From Chloroflexota bacterium (GTDB lineage Bacteria; Chloroflexota; Limnocylindria; Limnocylindrales; CSP1-4): a DNA stretch of 32,304 nt. The notes under the pieces were generated by a model, which saw only the letters and a program-made list of their open reading frames with translations, made no database searches and was not told the origin of the DNA. Below, in pieces: positions 25,548 to 32,304 of the stretch; the first letter of the stretch is position 1, and each line of letters opens with the position of its first letter. The DNA is taken from positions 1 to 32,304 of the forward strand of contig JAJYLZ010000039.1 in NCBI GenBank assembly GCA_021787395.1, read 5' to 3'. Made by a program: the position numbers and the translations under genes.

Positions 25548-26147
25548 ATGAGCGACACCCGCAAGAAGGGACCGGCGACGGGGGTGGGCATCCTCGACGC
25601 CTCGCTCGCGGGCGACCCCGACGTGCCCGACGCACTGGACCAGATGCTGGAGGTCTGGGCGCGGGAGATCCCGGCCCTGGACCCCCTGACGGAGGGGATC
25701 GTCGAGCGGATCCAGACGCTGGCCCACGACTTCGACGCGTCTCTGGCTGAGACGCTGCGGGCGTTCGACCTCGACCTCCGTTCCTACCACCTGCTGGGCC
25801 GGCTGCGCGCCGTGGGCGCGCCGTATCGACGGAGTCCGGGCCAGCTCGCCGAGGACATGCGGCTCTCGAGCGGTGCGATGACCAACCGGCTCGACCGGAT
25901 GGAGGCCGCCGGATTCATTCGGCGGCTGCCCGACCCGGACGACCGCCGCGGGATCCTCGTCGAGCCGACCGAGCTCGGCCACGCCACCTGGGACCGGACG
26001 GTCGACGTCCAGGCGCATCGCGAGGCCCTCTTGGCCTCCGTGCTCGACCCGGCGGACCGCGAGCAGCTCCACCGGCTCCTGCGGCGTCTGATGCGGGCCT
26101 TCCCGTCACACTGCAAGCATCCGATCCCAGACGCCGAGCAGGCCTAG
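25548..26147 (+). CDS. MarR-family transcriptional regulator
   Basis: 199-residue winged-helix repressor. The core is in the middle: RSYHLLGRLRAVGAPYRRSPGQ, then the recognition part LAEDMRLSSGAMTNRLDRMEAAGFIRRL, and the wing PDPDDRRGILVEPTELG. The N-terminal 60 residues and the C-terminal helix form the dimer interface; the N-terminus is longer than in the smallest MarRs. A Cys occurs near the C-terminus (SHCKHP). ATG 25548 has no Shine-Dalgarno but fits a leaderless start; an alternative ATG at 25503 would add 15 residues and lies in the operator region. It probably represses itself and the divergent gene. The ligand is unknown. Confidence 0.92.
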   Translation: MSDTRKKGPATGVGILDASLAGDPDVPDALDQMLEVWAREIPALDPLTEGIVERIQTLAHDFDASLAETLRAFDLDLRSYHLLGRLRAVGAPYRRSPGQLAEDMRLSSGAMTNRLDRMEAAGFIRRLPDPDDRRGILVEPTELGHATWDRTVDVQAHREALLASVLDPADREQLHRLLRRLMRAFPSHCKHPIPDAEQA

Positions 26148-26160
26148 GCGCGCCGCGGCT

Positions 26161-26178
26161 CGCGGTTCCGCAACCGCG
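26161..26178. terminator. Hairpin between marR and the convergent small gene
   Basis: A 7-bp stem (CGCGGTT with AACCGCG) and a CCGC loop 14 bp after the marR stop. There is no T tract, so termination is only a suggestion. Confidence 0.4.
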
Positions 26179-26258
26179 CGCGGGGGATCGGCACGGGCGT
26201 CCCGCAACCGCAAGCCCGACCGGCCCAGCTCGGTTGCTCGGCCGCCGACCCGTCCCGC

Positions 26259-26516
26259 CTAGTCCTCGTCCGCCCGGAAGATGTGCGCGGCCGTGCAGGC
26301 GTTGCAGATGGGCATGGCTGAATCGAGGTCGCCCAGCGGGATCGGCAGCTTCCGGTCCGGGTACAGGCACTCCACCTCGTACACACGCTCCCTCGGCCGC
26401 TCCAGGGAGATGAGGCGCCGGTAGTTGCAGCGCTTGATGCGGTGCGGCGCCAGGCGCGTGGCATCGGCATCGCGGGGCGCGGTGACGTTGGCGGGGGGGG
26501 ACAGCGGGAGCGCCAT
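26259..26516 (-). CDS. 85-residue Cys-containing hypothetical protein
   Basis: Starts at ATG 26516. After a Pro-rich start it reads RIKRCNYRRLISLERPRERVYEVECLYPDRKLPIPLGDL and ends with ICNACTAAHIFRADED. The Cys positions (one in RCNY, one in VECLYP, a CxxC at the end) could bind a zinc ion as a small treble-clef or ribbon, or be a redox site. I do not recognise a family, but the C-terminal half is unusually well formed for a chance frame, and it has its own strand and spacing. A TACAGT -10-like box lies about 50 nt upstream on the minus strand. A run of eight G (26493-26500) falls in the first codons. Confidence 0.65.
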   Translation of the reverse strand: MALPLSPPANVTAPRDADATRLAPHRIKRCNYRRLISLERPRERVYEVECLYPDRKLPIPLGDLDSAMPICNACTAAHIFRADED

Positions 26517-26642
26517 GACCGGTCCGGGCGGGTGCCTCGTGGGTGGGCTGAGGTGCGGCAACTGTAGCGCCGACACCTTCTCGAGGTCGGCTCGGCGGAG
26601 CCTAGCACTGCGGAATCGAGGCGGACAAGGTCCCCAAGGTAC

Positions 26643-26648
26643 TAGACT
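26643..26648 (+). promoter_or_regulatory. -10 element TAGACT upstream of the LysM gene
   Basis: TAGACT with a poor -35 (GGACA near 26624) predicts a start near 26655 and a leader of about 50 nt containing the GGAGG site used by the LysM gene. Confidence 0.35.
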
Positions 26649-26704
26649 CCGGCCGTCGAGGACGCCAGCACGTCGCTCGACGGAGCCAGCTGGAGGCACC
26701 AGTC

Positions 26705-27553
26705 CTGAGCGAGCCGCTGATCGTGGGATCGCCCGCCGGGTCGGGCCCAGACGCTGGCCAGCCCGAGCGGGGGCGCGGGCCGTCGGCCGTGCCGCGCTCC
26801 GTCGACTGCCCGTTCCTCCGGCTCGAGTCCGACGGCCTGCTGGTCGACCCCGAGCCGCTTCCCAGCGACGACCACCGCTGTGTCGCGATCGGCGGCTCGC
26901 GGCTGCTGTCCCGCCAGCAGCAGGAGCTGGTGTGCCTCGGCGCGGCCCACGTGGACTGCCCGCGCTACCGGCGGCGGGTGGCCCCGCCCGGCGGGTCGGT
27001 CCACGGCTCGATCCGGACGCCTCCCGTACCGCGGGCGATCGCGGCCGCGCTGGTCGTGCTCGCGCTCTCCGCCGGCATCTCGTTCGGATTCGTGATCCAG
27101 CGTGGCGGCATCGACCTGCCGACGTCGGCGGTGCCGCCCGGTACGGCGTCAGGCGCCGCCGGGCCGGTGACCACCCCGGCGTCCTCGCCGGCTGCCGACG
27201 CGGTCGCGACCCCGGCGCCCACGGGGGCCCCGACCGGCCAGCCCGCCTCGTCCCCCGCGCCCACGGGGGCGGCATCGCCGCCGCCGACACCCGGCGCGAC
27301 GACGGCGCCGACCCCGACGCCGAGCCCCCGGCCGCCGGCCTCCGGCGGCCCCTCGGCGTCGCGCCTGGCCGTCCTCAAGCCGTGCCCGGGACAGTCGGGC
27401 TGCTACGTCTACACGGTCCGCACCGGCGACAACCTGTACAGCATCGCCCACTGGTTCGGCGTGCCGCTCGACACCGTCTACGCGTGGAATCCGGCGTCGA
27501 TGCACGGCATCCGCCCGGGGGAGCAGCTCAAGATCCCCACGCCGACCCGCTAG
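26705..27553 (+). CDS. Membrane-anchored LysM protein with N-terminal Cys domain, apparently starting at CTG
   Basis: About 282 residues. Residues 30-100 form a Cys cluster domain (DCPFL, then HRC, LVCLG and VDCPRY) of a type I associate with LysM proteins of Chloroflexota. A membrane helix follows (AIAAALVVLALSAGISFGFV), then a Pro/Thr/Ala-rich spacer of nearly 100 residues with repeated PTGAP-like units, and a C-terminal LysM domain (YTVRTGDNLYSIAHWFGV ... YAWNPAS ... LRPGEQLKIP in general form) for binding peptidoglycan. The only start near the GGAGG site (26692-26696) is CTG 26705, 8 nt downstream; GTG 26723 is the nearest conventional start, 26 nt away. Topology suggests Cys domain inside, LysM outside. 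Confidence 0.85.
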   Translation: MSEPLIVGSPAGSGPDAGQPERGRGPSAVPRSVDCPFLRLESDGLLVDPEPLPSDDHRCVAIGGSRLLSRQQQELVCLGAAHVDCPRYRRRVAPPGGSVHGSIRTPPVPRAIAAALVVLALSAGISFGFVIQRGGIDLPTSAVPPGTASGAAGPVTTPASSPAADAVATPAPTGAPTGQPASSPAPTGAASPPPTPGATTAPTPTPSPRPPASGGPSASRLAVLKPCPGQSGCYVYTVRTGDNLYSIAHWFGVPLDTVYAWNPASMHGIRPGEQLKIPTPTR

Positions 27554-27735
27554 CTGCCGCCGGGGCGGCCACGCCGTCCACCGCCGGCCCGCACCCCCAC
27601 CTCGCCCCACCCCGTGCCGGCCTGCGCCCTGAGCGGCCGGATCGTGCCGCCGCCGGCTGGCCGGACGCGCCCTCGAGGTGCCCCCGCGACCCCTGGCCGT
27701 CCCGGCAGCGAACTCCAGAAGGCGCGATTTCAGCG
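27554..27735. other. Non-coding gap before the dcw promoter
   Basis: Very C-rich, no credible gene on either strand. A small hairpin at 27556-27569 (GCCGC, loop CGGG, GCGGC) follows the LysM stop and may terminate it. Nothing else recognised until the mraZ promoter. Confidence 0.5.
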
Positions 27736-27763
27736 TTGACGCCCCGAATCGGCGCTGTATCAT
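27736..27763 (+). promoter_or_regulatory. mraZ/dcw operon promoter
   Basis: TTGACG (27736-27741), 16-nt spacer, TATCAT (27758-27763). The predicted start near 27770 is directly at the first MraZ repeat, so MraZ binding would cover the start site. Confidence 0.75.
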
Positions 27764-27770
27764 GCCCGGA

Positions 27771-27796
27771 GTGGGGCGAAGTGGAGGAAAGTGGGG
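27771..27796 (+). promoter_or_regulatory. MraZ box: three GTGGRG repeats with 10-bp period
   Basis: GTGGGG (27771-27776), GTGGAG (27781-27786) and GTGGGG (27791-27796), each followed by a 4-nt purine-rich spacer (CGAA, GAAA, GAAG). This matches the direct repeats with 4-nt spacers that MraZ binds in studied bacteria. They predict autoregulation of the operon. Confidence 0.85.
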
Positions 27797-27865
27797 GAAG
27801 CGGGACCGCAGGGCCGCCGTGACCGCCTCCTGAACCCCGCCGACGTCAGGAGCGAGCCAGCTCAC

Positions 27866-28309
27866 GTGTCCAGCGACAACGAGTTCGTGGGCCTGTACCG
27901 GCACCAGATCGACGACAAGGGCCGCCTCGCGGTCCCGTCGAAGATGCGTGCCCAGCTGGCCGGCGCGTTCCACGTCGCGGAGTGGCTCGACACCTGCCTC
28001 GCCATCCTCCCGGACGGGGAGTGGGACCGGATCACGGCCCGCATCGCGGCGCTGCCGATGACCGATCCCAGGACCCGGGCCCTCGAGCGCCGGCTGTTCG
28101 GCAACGCGGTGCGGCTGGAGCTGGACCGGCAGGGCCGGATCCTGCTGCCGCAGCACCTCCGGGAGTTCGCCGGCCTGGACGGCGAGGTCGTGGTCGTGGG
28201 CCTCCAGAACCGTGTCGAGATCTGGTCGAAGGGCCGCTGGGACGCGCAGAGCGCCGTCCTGGACGACGAGTCGGCCTTCGCGGAGCTCGTCAGCGGGATC
28301 GGGATCTGA
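27866..28309 (+). CDS. mraZ: Transcriptional regulator MraZ
   Basis: 147-residue AbrB-like regulator of the dcw cluster. Two SpoVT-AbrB-type repeats are seen: GLYRHQIDDKGRLAVPSKMR near the N-terminus and VRLELDRQGRILLPQHLREFAG in the second half, ending with NRVEIWSKGRWD. GTG 27866 gives the normal N-terminus; AGGAG lies 13 nt upstream, a little far. The frame opens at 27791 inside the MraZ box, but that extension is not MraZ-like. It is first in the division cluster and likely binds its own promoter repeats. Confidence 0.95.
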   Translation: MSSDNEFVGLYRHQIDDKGRLAVPSKMRAQLAGAFHVAEWLDTCLAILPDGEWDRITARIAALPMTDPRTRALERRLFGNAVRLELDRQGRILLPQHLREFAGLDGEVVVVGLQNRVEIWSKGRWDAQSAVLDDESAFAELVSGIGI

Positions 28310-28371
28310 CGTCGCACCAAATGCGCTTCCAGGGTCCGCTCGGGATCCGCCGCCAAGCTGTTGGAGGAACG

Positions 28372-29316
<945 letters not shown>

Positions 29317-29439
29317 CCAACCGCAAGACAGGAGCCCACGCCCGCAGCGAAGGAGGAGCCGCCGACCACACCGGAGCCGCCAGCGCCCCGCACCCATCCA
29401 TCCGGCAACCGCCGGCACCGCCCACGGAGGAGGAGTCCC

Positions 29440-29637
29440 GTGAGCAAGCGCCACCAGTCGTCACGCCGCAAGAGCTACGGCCGCCGCCAGCACGAACTCT
29501 CGGAGCGTCGCGGCCGCGAACTCGCCCAGGAGCCGTTCGAGGCCGACCTGGACGAGATCGGCCACAACGCCCTCGCGGACCGCTTCGCGTTCCTCGATCC
29601 GCGCTTACCGCGCCTGTACTTCTCCCTGGGCGACTGA
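29440..29637 (+). CDS. 65-residue basic hypothetical protein in the dcw cluster
   Basis: GTG 29440 follows GGAGGAGGAG. The first half is strongly basic (KRHQSSRRKSYGRRQHELSERRGREL), the second acidic then aromatic (FEADLDEIGHNALADRFAFLD ... LYFSLGD). It ends 3 nt before the ftsL-like ATG, so it is in the operon. There is no membrane segment and I do not recognise a family. The basic half could bind nucleic acid or the inner membrane face; that is a guess. The 120-bp gap before it is G/A/C-rich with several Shine-Dalgarno-like runs but no obvious further gene. Confidence 0.65.
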   Translation: MSKRHQSSRRKSYGRRQHELSERRGRELAQEPFEADLDEIGHNALADRFAFLDPRLPRLYFSLGD

Positions 29638-29640
29638 CCC

Positions 29641-30054
29641 ATGGCGGTCTACCAGGGTGCGCGCCAGCGCACCGTCGCCTTCCCGCGCGCCCCGCGGCTC
29701 GACGTCGGCATCGGCGTCGGCACGGGGGCGAGGCCCGCCACCCCCGCCGTCTCCCGCCGTCGCCGCCGGGCCGCTGTCCGCGCCCGCCGGGGCCCGTCGC
29801 GGCTGGCGTTGCTGCTGGCCGCGATCGTGGTCGCCTTCGCCGGAGCCTTCTTCTCGCTCTCGCAGGACATCCGCGTGTCCGCGACGGGGTACCAGACCGA
29901 CCACCTTGCCAGCGAGGCGCGCCAGCTCCAGGACCAGGCCGCCGACATCGAGAACGACCTCAACCGCCTGGGCAAGGCGCCCGCCATCAAGACGCTCGCC
30001 GTCGGCTACGGCCTCGGGCCGCTGGCCGCGCCGCTCGTCGTCCAGGCCCGCTAG
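29641..30054 (+). CDS. FtsL-like cell division protein
   Basis: 137-residue single-pass protein. It has a basic cytoplasmic N-terminus of about 50 residues ending RRRRRAAVRARRG, one membrane helix (LALLLAAIVVAFAGAFFSL), then an extracytoplasmic coiled-coil of about 40 residues (ASEARQLQDQAADIENDLNRLG) and a short tail. This is FtsL topology, and the gene lies between rsmH and ftsI as ftsL does. FtsL would form part of the FtsQLB bridge to the septal synthase. Sequence alone is too divergent to be certain; position makes the call. Confidence 0.75.
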   Translation: MAVYQGARQRTVAFPRAPRLDVGIGVGTGARPATPAVSRRRRRAAVRARRGPSRLALLLAAIVVAFAGAFFSLSQDIRVSATGYQTDHLASEARQLQDQAADIENDLNRLGKAPAIKTLAVGYGLGPLAAPLVVQAR

Positions 30055-30069
30055 CGAAGGACTGCGACC

Positions 30070-31896
30070 GTGCTTGGCCGGACGGACTCACGGGTCCGCG
30101 CGCTGCTCATCCTGCTCGCGTTCATCCTCGTGGCGGGGACGCTCGGCGTGCGCCTCGCCTACTGGCAGGTGACGCGGCGCGACGAGCTCGCCGCCATGGC
30201 CGTCCGGGAGTCGTCCACGACCTACTCGATCGCCGCCCAGCGGGGCTCGATCTACGACCGCACCGGCACGGTCCTGCTGGCCACCAGCGTCTCCCGCGAC
30301 CTCCTGGCCGTCGACTCCAAGGACCTCACGCCCGGCCAGCAGGCCTCGACCGCGGCCACGGTGGTTCGGATCCTCGGGCTCACCGGCGACGCGGCGCAGC
30401 TGGCCACCCAGCTGGTGACCTCGGGCAGGCCGTACGCCGTGCTCGCCCACGACCTCACGCCGGACCAGTCCGACGCCATCCGCGCCGCCAGCAGCGGCTC
30501 CTCGCCCACGGCCTTCGGGCTGATCCTGTCCCCGGAGGAGCTCCGCCAGTACACGCAGCCCGGGGGCGCGCCGGGCACGACGCTGGCCGCCCAGCTGCTG
30601 GGCTTCGTGAACCGCGCGGGGCAGGGCCAGTACGGCGTGGAGGAGTACTACCAGTCCGTGCTGGCGGGCAAGGACACCGTGGTCGCCGCGCAGCAGGACG
30701 GAGCGGGCAACCTGGTCCCGGACACCTCGACCGTCTTGGAGCAGGGTTACCCCGGCAAGGACCTCGAGCTCACGATCGACGCCTCGCTCCAGGTGGCCGT
30801 GGAGCAGGAGCTGCTCGCCGCCTGGATCGCGGACCGCGCCAAGCGGGTCTCCGCGGTGGTGATGGACCCCTACGACGGCGAGGTCTACGCCTACGCGAGC
30901 TACCCCTCCTACAACGCCAACGACTACATGCAGCTCGCCAACACGAACCCGGGCGTGTTCGTGGACCCCATCGTCTCGACCGTGTACGAGCCCGGCTCGG
31001 TGTTCAAGATGATGACCGCCGACGCGGTCATCGGGGCGGGCGTGGTCAAGCCCACGACGATGTTCAACGACCCCGGGCACCTAGTGCTGGACAACGGGGC
31101 CACCCACGTGCACGACGCGAACAAGCAGTCGATGCCACGGATGACGTTCGCCAAGGGGGTGGCGTGGTCGCGCAACGTGGTGGCCACCGAGGCGGCAATG
31201 CGGCTGGGCACGACGGCCCAGGCCGCGCGGATCCTGTACAACACGTGGCTCACCCTCGGCTACGGCCAGAAGACGGGCATCGACGTCGCCAACGAGGTGG
31301 CCGGCATCCTGCACGACCCGTCCGTGACGCCGTGGCGCCAGATCGACCTCGCCAACGCCTCGTTCGGGCAGGGCATGGCCGTGACCCCCATCCAGCTCGC
31401 GCAGGCCTACGCGGCCATGCTCAACGGGGGAACGCTGGTCCAGCCGCGCGTCGTCAAGTCGATCGGCAACCAGGACACGGCGGCGGTCTCGAAGGGCCGG
31501 GTCATGACCCCGCAGCTCGCCCAGACCCTCATGCAGATGATGAAGGAGGTCGTGACCTCCGTTCCGTACTACGCCTCCGGGACCCTGATCCCGGGCTACG
31601 AGGTGGGCGGCAAGACGGGCACCGCGCAGATCTGGGACACGGCCACGAACGCCTGGAAGGTCAACCTGTTCAACTACTCCTTCATCGGGTACATCGCCCG
31701 CAAGCCCGGGCACCCGGACCTCGTCGTGGCGGTCCGAATCGAGGAGGGCCGGCCGACCGTCATCCGCCAGGGCGAGCTGGAGATGCCGGTGATGTCGTTC
31801 GAACTGTTCCGCCGCATCGCGCACGACGCGATCACCACGCCCTACCTGATCCCGGACACGCAGCAGGTGCCCCCGCCGCCCCAGGTCGCTCCGTGA
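30070..31896 (+). CDS. ftsI: Peptidoglycan D,D-transpeptidase FtsI/PBP3-like
   Basis: 608-residue class B penicillin-binding protein that crosslinks septal peptidoglycan. It has an N-terminal membrane helix (ALLILLAFILVAGTLGVRLAYWQV) and a dimerisation domain starting with the AQRGSIYDRTGTVLA-type motif. The transpeptidase domain has SVFK (Ser310, Lys313), SRN (Ser367, Asn369) and KTG (Lys515-Gly517), with SFGQGMAVTPIQLAQAYA between the last two. GTG 30070 follows GAAGGA. A short Pro-rich tail ends it; no PASTA domain is seen. The stop overlaps the next GTG as GTGA. spoVD-like roles are less likely in this setting. Confidence 0.92.
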   Translation: MLGRTDSRVRALLILLAFILVAGTLGVRLAYWQVTRRDELAAMAVRESSTTYSIAAQRGSIYDRTGTVLLATSVSRDLLAVDSKDLTPGQQASTAATVVRILGLTGDAAQLATQLVTSGRPYAVLAHDLTPDQSDAIRAASSGSSPTAFGLILSPEELRQYTQPGGAPGTTLAAQLLGFVNRAGQGQYGVEEYYQSVLAGKDTVVAAQQDGAGNLVPDTSTVLEQGYPGKDLELTIDASLQVAVEQELLAAWIADRAKRVSAVVMDPYDGEVYAYASYPSYNANDYMQLANTNPGVFVDPIVSTVYEPGSVFKMMTADAVIGAGVVKPTTMFNDPGHLVLDNGATHVHDANKQSMPRMTFAKGVAWSRNVVATEAAMRLGTTAQAARILYNTWLTLGYGQKTGIDVANEVAGILHDPSVTPWRQIDLANASFGQGMAVTPIQLAQAYAAMLNGGTLVQPRVVKSIGNQDTAAVSKGRVMTPQLAQTLMQMMKEVVTSVPYYASGTLIPGYEVGGKTGTAQIWDTATNAWKVNLFNYSFIGYIARKPGHPDLVVAVRIEEGRPTVIRQGELEMPVMSFELFRRIAHDAITTPYLIPDTQQVPPPPQVAP

Positions 31897-32304
31897 GCGT
31901 CCATGCGACACTCGAGCCCGTGACCCGCCCTCTCCAGCCGCCGGCCGACGCCGCCGGCCCCGTCCCCGACCCCCTCCGCCTCACGGCCGACGACCTGGCG
32001 GCCGCCACCGGCGGCCGGCTGCTCCAGCGCGGCTCGCGCGGGGTGCGCCGGGGCGCCGTGGACTCTCGGCAGGTCGAGCCCGGCATGCTGTTCACGGCCC
32101 TGCCCGGCGAGCGGACCGACGGCCACCGGTTCCTGGCCGACGCGGCGCGGGCGGGGGCCGCGGCGGTGCTCGTCGGCCGCGAGCCGGACCTCGCGGCGGG
32201 CGAGCCGCCCCTCGACGCGCTGGGCGACGTCACGGCGGTGCTCGTGGCCGATCCGCTCCGGGCGCTGCAGGCGGTGGCCGCGTCCTGGCGGGCGCGCTTC
32301 TCGC
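31893..32304 (+). CDS. murF: UDP-N-acetylmuramoyl-tripeptide--D-alanyl-D-alanine ligase, N-terminal part (window edge)
   Basis: About 137 codons are present; the gene runs off the end. The N-terminal Mur ligase domain is clear: LTADDLAAATGGRLLQRG, then GAVDSRQVEPGMLFTALPGERTDGHRFLADAARAGAAAVLV, and a later PLRALQAVAASWRARF, which favours MurF over MurE. The nucleotide-binding P-loop would follow beyond base 32304. GTG 31893 overlaps the ftsI stop; GTG 31920 is an alternative start. Confidence 0.85.
   Translation, partial: MSVHATLEPVTRPLQPPADAAGPVPDPLRLTADDLAAATGGRLLQRGSRGVRRGAVDSRQVEPGMLFTALPGERTDGHRFLADAARAGAAAVLVGREPDLAAGEPPLDALGDVTAVLVADPLRALQAVAASWRARFS

Noticed and set aside
26493-26500. 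Run of eight G in the small Cys gene as a phase-variation tract
   Set aside because: Homopolymers of this size are expected in DNA this GC-rich, and no variable surface function is suggested.

Overview
The window is very GC-rich DNA with a strong G/C bias at third codon positions, frequent GTG/TTG starts and tightly overlapping genes. The gene content suggests a Gram-type-ambiguous, aerobic, F420-using bacterium. It has a dcw cell-division cluster, type A RNase P RNA, chromosomal ParAB, a split acyl-CoA carboxylase, a split methylmalonyl-CoA mutase and succinate dehydrogenase with two short cytochrome b subunits. My best guess is Chloroflexota (a Limnocylindria/Ellin6529-like lineage). That placement rests on the overall feel of the protein families, not on a marker search.

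Layout. (1) 1-6550 is an envelope and housekeeping block. It holds a truncated P2A-type calcium ATPase (-) with a 38-codon overlapping upstream ORF, a PspC protein coupled to a LiaF/toast-rack-like membrane protein (-), a PlsC acyltransferase (+), a conserved small protein (+), a UbiA-fold membrane protein that has lost its first Asp-rich motif (+), and a secreted Ser/Pro-rich protein (+). (2) 6645-8439 is parB-parA (-). (3) 8744-14914 is a propionyl-CoA to succinyl-CoA operon (+): carboxyltransferase, biotin carboxylase, biotin carrier, methylmalonyl-CoA mutase large subunit and epimerase. (4) 14946-16893 (-) has a methyltransferase gene broken by an in-frame amber codon, a deazaflavin (F420) nitroreductase-family protein and an unknown protein. 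(5) 16923-23509 carries TCA-cycle genes: sucCD (-), isocitrate dehydrogenase (+) and sdhCDAB (+). (6) 23506-25160 holds RNase HI (apparently starting at CTG), an SGNH hydrolase and rnpB with a strong terminator. (7) 25178-27553 holds a MarR regulator with a divergent small gene under an elaborate shared operator region, a small Cys protein and a LysM protein (also apparently starting at CTG). (8) 27736-32304 is the start of the dcw cluster: MraZ box, mraZ, rsmH, a small ORF, an ftsL-like gene, ftsI and the 5' part of murF.

How the genes work together. Regions 3 and 5 encode an almost uninterrupted route from propionyl-CoA through methylmalonyl-CoA and succinyl-CoA to succinate and fumarate. 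The cobalamin-binding mutase subunit is missing and must lie elsewhere.

The most unusual signals are these. A family of dispersed 18-bp palindromes (consensus YGTCYTTGYGCARAGACR) has five copies, three of them just upstream of a start or possible start in the carboxylase operon and one inside parB. Three TTGA(TG/CA)TCAA operators sit at the marR divergent promoter, two of them containing a perfect TTGACA -35. Two genes appear to start at CTG, each 8 nt after a Shine-Dalgarno motif. Several starts lie 6-7 nt after a -10 box, suggesting leaderless mRNAs.
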